Positions 43,001 through 52,000 of a DNA stretch of 64,000 bases are shown in pieces (position 1 is the first letter of the stretch; every line of letters begins with the position of its first letter). This DNA comes from Marthasterias glacialis (taxonomy: Eukaryota; Echinodermata; Asteroidea; Forcipulatida; Asteriidae), in the NCBI GenBank assembly GCA_911728455.2, contig OU452227.1, positions 14,772,110 through 14,836,109 on the forward strand, read 5' to 3'. A program made the position numbers and the translations under genes. The notes below the pieces were generated by a model. The model was not told the DNA's origin, searched no databases, and saw only the letters and a program-made list of their open reading frames with translations.

Positions 43001-46000
43001 GTAGTCGGTTGATCACTGGGGGTGCATCTCGTCTTCTTCGTCTGTGGTCAGTCTATGGTGTTGGGGAACTCAGGCTGGCTGCAGGAGTCTCAAATGGGTA
43101 AGGACAGTCAAGACAAACTTACAGTTTAATCTTAATTATTTATGATGTTGCTGATTTGGCCTTGATAGAATGGCTCTCCAACAACTTTTAGCTGCACTCA
43201 AGTTCTTGTCTAACAAAGAAACAGCAGAATCTTTCCTTGACTCTCTGGGGGTTCAACATTTGTCTATTATTTCTTTAAAGACTATTACTGAGTCAAGTTT
43301 AGAGTTTGCACTTATCATTTGTACGAGACATCTGGGGAAATAATCTGTCATGAAAACCAAATGTGCTAAGCACAGTATAATCTTGCTGAGCAGAGACTTG
43401 TCACCAGCCAAAAAAGCTCACAAGTATACCTTGATTACAACTGGTTCCCACTGATTTATGCTTAGCACTACGTAAAACTGGGGCCTCGATACAAATCAAG
43501 GAACATGCACAGAGAAACATGGTTGTTTCCCTATTGATCAAACCTGCACAGTTTGAATGTAAAATAAATTCTGCTTCACGCCCAAAGGTTTTGTTACTTC
43601 CGGCTCAAAAGCTAGCATTCGACTGTGTGTAATTTAAACAAGAATCACCCATTTCATCATTTAAAAACATTTCTTCTGACAGAAACTTTTAATTTTGAGA
43701 GGCTCTGACACCTGGTTCAGACCAGCGCTCCAGAGTCGCGCTAAACCAAATTATTGAATTAAATACATGAAAAGTTTGACGTCTGAAACAGTTAGGAGCG
43801 ACTAGACGCGCTAGAAGTCGAAAGATCTACTGTTGCAGTCGGTCGGAACGACTCTGGAGCGCCTTGGGTTCAGACGTCAATCTTGTCATGAGCCGAACCT
43901 AATGCAAATTTATGTTAATTAAGTTGGCCTGTCTGAAACCAAGATTTAGAGTCGCTCCTAATCTATTTGGTTCGGTGCTACTCTGGAGCGCCAGTCTGAA
44001 ATGGGTGTTAGATTTTGAAAAGCGTATGTAAAAGCCAAGTCCAATTGTTAAACATTTTCTTGCAATATGTCATCATCGAAAAAACTAGCTGAATGCAATT
44101 CCTATGGGCTTCTGGTAATCAGTGGAATACTGTCACACTTGACCTGCATATGATGTCACTACGAAGCCCTCTCATACAGGTCAACAGAAGGTTCCTCATT
44201 GGTTCCATCCTGTGCGCTGGGCGTACTTAGTTGTGCATTACTTTTTTTCCCATCACGTTTTACCTCTCAGATGGTCCCGGGATGACTTCAATGTAAAAGG
44301 TCTGCAAGGCCAAACATAGCAATCTTATCACAGTCCAGAGCATTGAGTTTGAACTCAGCTTTTGCTGAAGGATTCTGATAGATACCAGTTAAATTTACGA
44401 GCCACAATGCCCAGGGGATTACAGGGGATTAAGGTTAATCCCTCCTTTCAATCTCTCAACAGTCACCCTGGCCAGGGTCTCGTTATGGAAGATGAAATGT
44501 CCCTAGATGGCGCTGTAACATCAGCCGAGTTTGACGACACAATGGATATTGGTGTGGTGGGAACTACGTCTGGCACCCTGTGGTATATCAATTGGGTTGA
44601 ACGCAGCAGCATTAGGATAGTCAGTTCACATACAAGCAAGGTAAAATACATGTGACGCTCAAATGTAGAGAGACTTTTTTTAGGAAAGGTAATAATGACT
44701 GTGTGACGCTCCATGTCAAAACCAGGCACTTCCTACCAGAGTTCAAACTGGGTTGGTTTATTTGCCCATCTAGTAGATGAGAAGAAGAACTTTCTGTTCA
44801 CAACATGTAGAATGTTTTAGACATTACATTCCATTGATATAATGGGTTATGTTTCGGTTGTCTTCACTTTTGATGTCATTTCACTGTTTTTCCCAGAAGT
44901 GCCTGATTTTGGCGTGGGGCGTCCTGACTATTTTAATCATTGTTGACGATGTATGTCTGAATCAACAAAAAAATTCAGTTAAATGAAGTGAGGATGTGTA
45001 AGAAGTTTGCCAAAGATCACATTGTCAAAAGGGTCACATTTTGTAATATGCCATCTGAAAATCTTTGGGTAACCTATAAAAAACAAGTATATATTTCACA
45101 AAAGTCAAAAAGTTGTTGTATTCAAAATGATATAATGGAAGAGCAAGAAGGACATATGTACAGATTGTGAAGTAGTGGCTTAAAGGGCAGGCTTGATACT
45201 TCACAGAGGCAACAGAGGCAATTGCCTCCAGTGCCCCTGGTCATTGCCTTGGTGCCTTGGTACATGTTCCAGTACAAACTTACAATTTCATCATAGAGGT
45301 GCCCTTTATCAAGAAGAAAAAGCCTGGGTGCCCTTGCCCTTTCAAGAACAAAGCAATCAGGCCTGAAAGGGTGTGCACAACATTGGTAAGATTGAAAATA
45401 TAAAATGTTTACAGATTGACACATAACTTACATGGTGTAAAGATGGTCATGGTGGGAAACTTCCACTGAAATAATTTTGCTTGGAATGCTATAGTTTTTT
45501 GAGAAATGAGTAAACCAATTAATTTTGATTTCACAAGTCCAAAAAATGATGTTTGAAAAAACAGTAAAAACAGTCATGGGGTTCTTTCATTATTTTCTCA
45601 TTACTTTAATGACTGATTGAGCTTATAGCAAGTTTGTTATCTCATGTATATGTTGGGTCATATGAGGTGCGGATGCTGGTCTTTGATAATGTTGACTGGA
45701 TGCTTCAACAGACCTGCAGCGGGGGCGCTATGGGGGGGGGCAAATGCCCTCCAGTTATTTTTTTGCCCCCCCCCCCAGTTCCCGCCTCAATTCTTTGCCT
45801 ACATCCAAAATTGAATTTAACTGCTTTTCAGCAAAAATTACACTTAAATATTTTAAATATTTTTGTTTGCCTCCCCCCCCAAAGTTAAGCTTGCCCCCCC
45901 CAACTTGTCCCCCCCCAGATTAGCAGATCTGGTGCCGCTGCTGCAGACCTGATACTTTGTTGTTGTATTCAAAGTTCAAGGTAGTTTTTCCTTAGTGAAG

Positions 46001-49000
46001 GGCACCTCTATGAGGGAAATTTACATTTCAAAGGGCACCAAGGCAATGGCCAATGGGGCAGTGGGGGCAATTACCTCCATTGCCTGTGTGAAGTATCAGG
46101 CCTGTGGCTATGTATAATATTATTGGGTATGGCTTCTGCAGGTGAACTCCATTGTATTTAGTGCCAGCGATTATTTTGCATCCTGTGCCGATGACGGTAG
46201 TCTCCGTCTCTACTCGATAGCTGACATGGAACAGACGCTGCAGTTTCAAGTCCTTGATCAGGTAAAGTCAAGAGTGTGTCAGATTGCAAATAGTACTGAA
46301 GAAAAGCAAGTCAGATCACTTACAAGCAAAGTAAAATACATGCAACACTCAAATGTAGAGAGACTTTTGGGGCACAAAATCAGCCACTTCTCGGAAAAGT
46401 TCATGCCTGCAGACTGTAATTCCATTACAATTTCTGAGACCACCCAAAAAAGAAACTAAAAAGAAAAAGAAAAAACGGACAAAACTGGCACAAACGTTTG
46501 ACAGGGAATAATATTTTGTAGAGCTTTTTGGGGGGGAACATCGGCTTAATCAGTTCCATCAGTTATGGCGTGTCGTGGCTGTGTTTTATGGGTGCAGGTT
46601 CGAATCCCGGTCATGACACTTGTGTCCTTGAGCAAGACACTTAACTATCCTGTTGGTAAGTGATGACGTTTTAGAGCCGGAAGTGCAATGTAAACTAATG
46701 GTATACGTACATGTACATGAACAGTCATTACACTGCACTTCCAGCTCCAAAATATCATCACTTACCAACAGGATAACTGCTTCTCTTCACCCAGGAGTAA
46801 ATGGGTACCTGTGAGGGCAGAGATGGTTCTTGTGATTGATTTGGCTTGGTGTGCTACATACTTGGCAGAACAGGCTGTATACTCCCCAGGGAGCTGAGAT
46901 GGTTTAAGGAGTGAAATAAATGGCCCAGTGACCGGGGTAACAGTGTTGATGCACCATGAGCGTCAAAATTGGCAGACACCTGTGCTATAAAAGTGTCCAT
47001 TCTTATTATTGTAAATCATCTGCTTTTGCCAAAGGGCTTCAGAAGATGGAAGGAGCCTGTGGTGTTGCCAAAGCTATGCTTTTGAAAAGATCCTAAAATG
47101 TATATACTCTTTGTCAATAAACCATGGGGTTCTTGTGGTTTGGTTACAGAGCTGCAACTGCCTAGCATTCAGCCCCAATCCAGCTCCGTCCGGTTCTAGC
47201 CAGATTGTACCGGCAGAGAAGGAAGGTCAGCCGTTGCAGAGAGTAGCGGCTGGTTACAGTGATGGGACGGTGCGTTTATTTGATCTCGGCAAGGTTGAGA
47301 TGGTGCTCAAGATGCAACCTCATGGTGTGGCCGTCACTGCCATTTGCTTCTCTACTGATGGTGAATATATTAGTCTAAAATGAAAAGAAACACAATAAAG
47401 GTACAACTTAGGTACTGTCACGTGAGCTGGTTTCCCAATGGTTGTACATTGTTGTAAGTACCTGACCCCAACCAAAAGTGTTTCAACATTTGATTGTCAT
47501 GTAGGTTTATACTGAAAATAATTTCAGTTTATTATTGTGAACTTTTCAGTTACCCTCAAATTTCAATCAAAAAATAGATGGAAAAATTAGGTAACTTTTT
47601 TTCCATCCATTTTGGATGGAGATTTGAGGGTGATTTAAAAAAAAAAAAAAAAAAAACGAATCAACTCAAATGATTTTTATTTTAAGCCTGCATGTCCCTT
47701 CACATGTTGAAACACTTATTGGGTGGTTTCAGGTGCTTAAAAAATTGTAACCATTGTAAAAACTGCTGACGTGACAAATGCAAAGTGGCCTTCTTTATTG
47801 TGTTTCTTGTCTAATGTTTGTTTTAGCCTGGAGTTAACACATGGGATTGCTGTAGTGCTTTTTGCAAAGTTCCAATGAAAAGCTAATTTTTCCTTTAATA
47901 GATGTATTAATTGCATCAGAGATAAAGAATTTTTTTTTGGTTTTACCCTTCACCAATGTGCAGGTGTGTGATAAGCACTGTATATACATGATATTCAGTT
48001 GAATTCTGAGTAATGCTGAAAAAAGGCTGTTCAGGTGGGATTCGAACCCATAACCTCTGCATCACTTTTTCATTAAAGTGCCCATTTGCAGGGGAAAACC
48101 GTAAAAGGCTGTTCAGGTGGGATTCGAACCCATAACCTCTGCATCACTTTTTCACTAAAGTGCCCATTTGCAGGGGAAAACCGTAAAAGGCTGTTCAGGT
48201 GGGATTCGAACCCATAACCTCTGCATTACTTCTTCACTAAAGTGCCCATTTGCAGGGGAAAATTCCTGTGCCCATCTGAGAAAAAAGTTCTCAAAGACCA
48301 GTGGTTTTCGTATAGGTGCCCAAAGTGATAAGAACCCATTATCATAAACTCTGATTCAATTACATCAATAAATCATCACAAATAAAAAGATAACAAGTTC
48401 AAGTCATCTTCCCAGTGCATACTTAACATATTAAATTCCACACATACATAAAACATGTTAAAATCTTTAAAAAAAAATTCCCAAATTGCAAATTTATATG
48501 TATTTATATGTTAAAAACTCCTCTTGATTTGGACAGTTCAAGCACTTTAACTGTTTATCACTAGGTCATATTGTGCTATCTGGAGGCACCGATGGTTTAA
48601 TAGCTGTCAGTAGTCCAACCACCGGCATGACCATGAGGGTGATCAATGACCACAAGGGGGCTCCGATAACAGACATGGACGTCACCAGCAACCAGGTAAA
48701 ATCACAGTTGCCTGGTCAGTAGTGGAAAGTATGTTCAATTGTGAAGACAAAATGCTTTGTGGCGTGTCGTGGTCAAGTGGTCTAGTGCATCGGACTCAAG
48801 TTCTGATAGCTGAATCAATGGAGTGTGGGTTTGATTCCCGGTCATTACACTTGTGTTTTATTAGCAAGGCAATTAACCATAATTGCTTCTCTTAACCCAG
48901 GTGTTTAAATAGGAACCTGAGAGGGCTGAGACAGTATTGTTCTGGATTAACCCCTTAGTGCTAATATAAATCGGTTGGGGTTGTATGCTCCCCAGGGAGT

Positions 49001-52000
49001 TGAGAAAGTTTGAGGAATGGTTTAAGTATGCCCAAAGACAAAACATGGTCTTGAATTTGTTGGCATTTTCTGGCTATTGAGAGGTGGTTTTTGTGTAATG
49101 CGCGATTCCAGACATTTGTCCTTTTGTTCCAAGAAGAGGATTACGAGGCATCGAGAGGCTTCCATCATTGTTTATTCATTGTATTTTGGCTCAATGGAGG
49201 AAAGTCAGAGTGAGCCGGGAATTGAGCTATGGTTCCGTGTTTAGTACTTACTCCTATGCCGTAGGTAACGGCCAATGTTTTGCAATTCACGGTGAGTGAA
49301 TTTGACATTTTATCAGTCAAGAAAACAAAACGGACATCCAATAAAGAGATTCTTTGTTCTCTTGGCTTGGCATTGTCAAGTCAGGGTTTCTTTGTGCCAG
49401 CGGTGCCCTCAAAGAAAAATGACTTCAGCAATTCAGCCAAAAGAATACCGCCAGAGGGAGGGGGGGAAAAAATAAGAACTATGGCGGCAACTGATTAAAG
49501 GGAACTTTTCCAGTATGACCATGTTTATACCATGTAAGTTGTGTGCAGATCTGTAAACGTTTATATTTTCAATCTTTACCAATGTTGTGCACACTGACTT
49601 CAAACAAGTCTGCAGTTGAGTAATCGTGAAGAAAACAAGTAGCACCACACCCTGTAATGTTGGACAGTGCTAAACAAAAATGATGGGTATTTTTTGTCTT
49701 TGTTTCAGGAGGCAGAGTTTGGCCTTGGCTTAAAGTCCCCTCATCTATGGCTAGCGGCAAGTGCTGATCGTAGGGTCAGTGTGTGGTCAGCAGACTGGCC
49801 TAAAGACTTCTGTGAGATGGTGGACTGGTTAAGCTTCCCAGCCCCTGCCTTTGCTCCGGACGGTACAGTCATCAGAAAAGGGGACATTGTAAGTTAGTCT
49901 ATAAATTTAGTTACCTGTTTAGTTATTTAGCTGAGGATCAAAGAATTTTGTCTTTTAATCTCTCTCTGTAACTAAAGTTAATTAGTTGCAACACCTGAGT
50001 ATACACCTCAGCAAAAGACTGAAAGTTATCTTAGGGGTGAGATTTAAAAAAATGTTTAAATCCTTAAAAAACCTGGAAGCAGATCTCCACTTGGTCTACA
50101 GGATTAATTCCCCTGAACCGCCTAGATGACAGTGTTACATTTGAAGGTTTTACAAATGGAAGGACTGATGTTTAGGTCGTGTCTTTTCCTTACGTGATGG
50201 CAACATCTGTGATAAATCCCGACAAGACACAGACCTAGACCCATTATTACTCTTAATAATGGAATAATTACGTCTATGAAATTGTTTGGGTAACCAGGTA
50301 ACCGCTGCTAATGGGAGACTTTTGAGGACACTAGGTGGCAGCAGACTTACCAAGTAAAATCCATTGTTCTCAGAAACAATGTGCATGCTCAGAACTATTC
50401 AAACAATGGAAATTTACCTGGTAAGTCTGCCGCCATCTAGTGTTCCAAAGTCTCCCATTACAAGATTGGAACTGGCCTCTTGTCACCGGGGACACATGGT
50501 GGTCTAGTGGTTAAGATATCTGCTCTAGAATGCGGGGATCCCAGGTTCAACTCCGACCCGAGTAGTTAATCTGGATTCTTTTCCCACAGGACGTTGGAAA
50601 GCACTGAGTATACAGTGCTTATCACACCTCAGTGTTTGGTAAAACCCCCAAAATTATTATAAATTGGGCCCTGTTAAAGATACAGGCTTTGTCAGGAAAG
50701 AAATAGCCGTCAGGCAGCTCTCACAGTGAGAAAGGCGACTTGTTTCACGTTGTACGTAGTTACATTAACTCATACATGATTTTTCGTGCCATGAAAATGG
50801 CCGTTGGTTAGTGTGTCTTTAAATGGACAAATTAAGAATTGGTTGTCTATCATGTCTATGTGCACAGTATGATCATTCATAATAATTTTGCTTGGTTGAC
50901 AGTCTACTAAAGACAACTGTACTTGGCAGATGGAACTGGTGGGAGAGATGCATTAATTTATGACACTGGATATGGCATAGATCTATGTGTGTGTTATGGA
51001 TTGTACATAGATAGTTCCCAATAGACGCCATCTTTAAGGGCAGTTTGGGTTTTGGCCTTGAGGTTCGTCAATCGTTCACATTTTTTTTTATGCAGCCAAG
51101 TGGTTTAATGACCATTCATGCAAGGAATTTGATAAAACTCCCCCATTCGTTATGCAGTATTTACGCATAACGCCTAGTTGTGCAATGCAAAACTTGAACT
51201 ATCGTTGCGTGTAAGATGGCCGACTCTACACTGTGACTTCAAGTGGGAACTACTACGGTATCTATGTGACAGAGTTGATTGCACGTTTGATTTTACAGGC
51301 TCAATACCAACTGCTACCCAAGAGTCTAGCCCGGTTTGCCCCCGCTGATCCTGACATCATTATCTACGCTGGTTATGGCATGCAGAAACAGATTCAGTTC
51401 TACAGCATCTCACAGAAAAAGGTAAATCCAATGCAAGGTTGGCCCTCCTGCATGTTTTTCATTTCAAAGCCCTACCTGTAGCTATTGACCCCTTGATCCA
51501 ACATCACACTTGGCTACTGTCTGCCAATCTCGCAATTTGGGGAGTCAAATTATCATAAAAATTATGGTAAGCAATTAAACACCCCATCACCCAAAATACG
51601 CACTACACTGTATAACATATGGGAAATGGACTCCCAAAATGTTGCAACTAAGATTATTGTGATTTAAATCGTCGATTTAAATTTGCCCAGTCAGTTTCCC
51701 TTGTGGTTTATTGCTTGATCTTCTGTCATAAAATACACTCATTCTTTGTATTGTTTGTACAATTTGTTCCCATAGTAACCAAACCAATTTGCCTACTGAT
51801 AAACAGCTTTATGAAGTTTTGCCGATGATAACCTTTTTTTCCTTAAAACTGTCTTTGACAGAACGCTTTTCAGAAAAACTCATATTTTGTAATCTAATCT
51901 GTTTATATTAGAATCACATCACAACGTGGGATGTATTCTCAGGCATTCTCAGTCCTGATAAGGGCAAGGCTTAAGAGGTTGGGGTCCTAAGGGCCATGTC

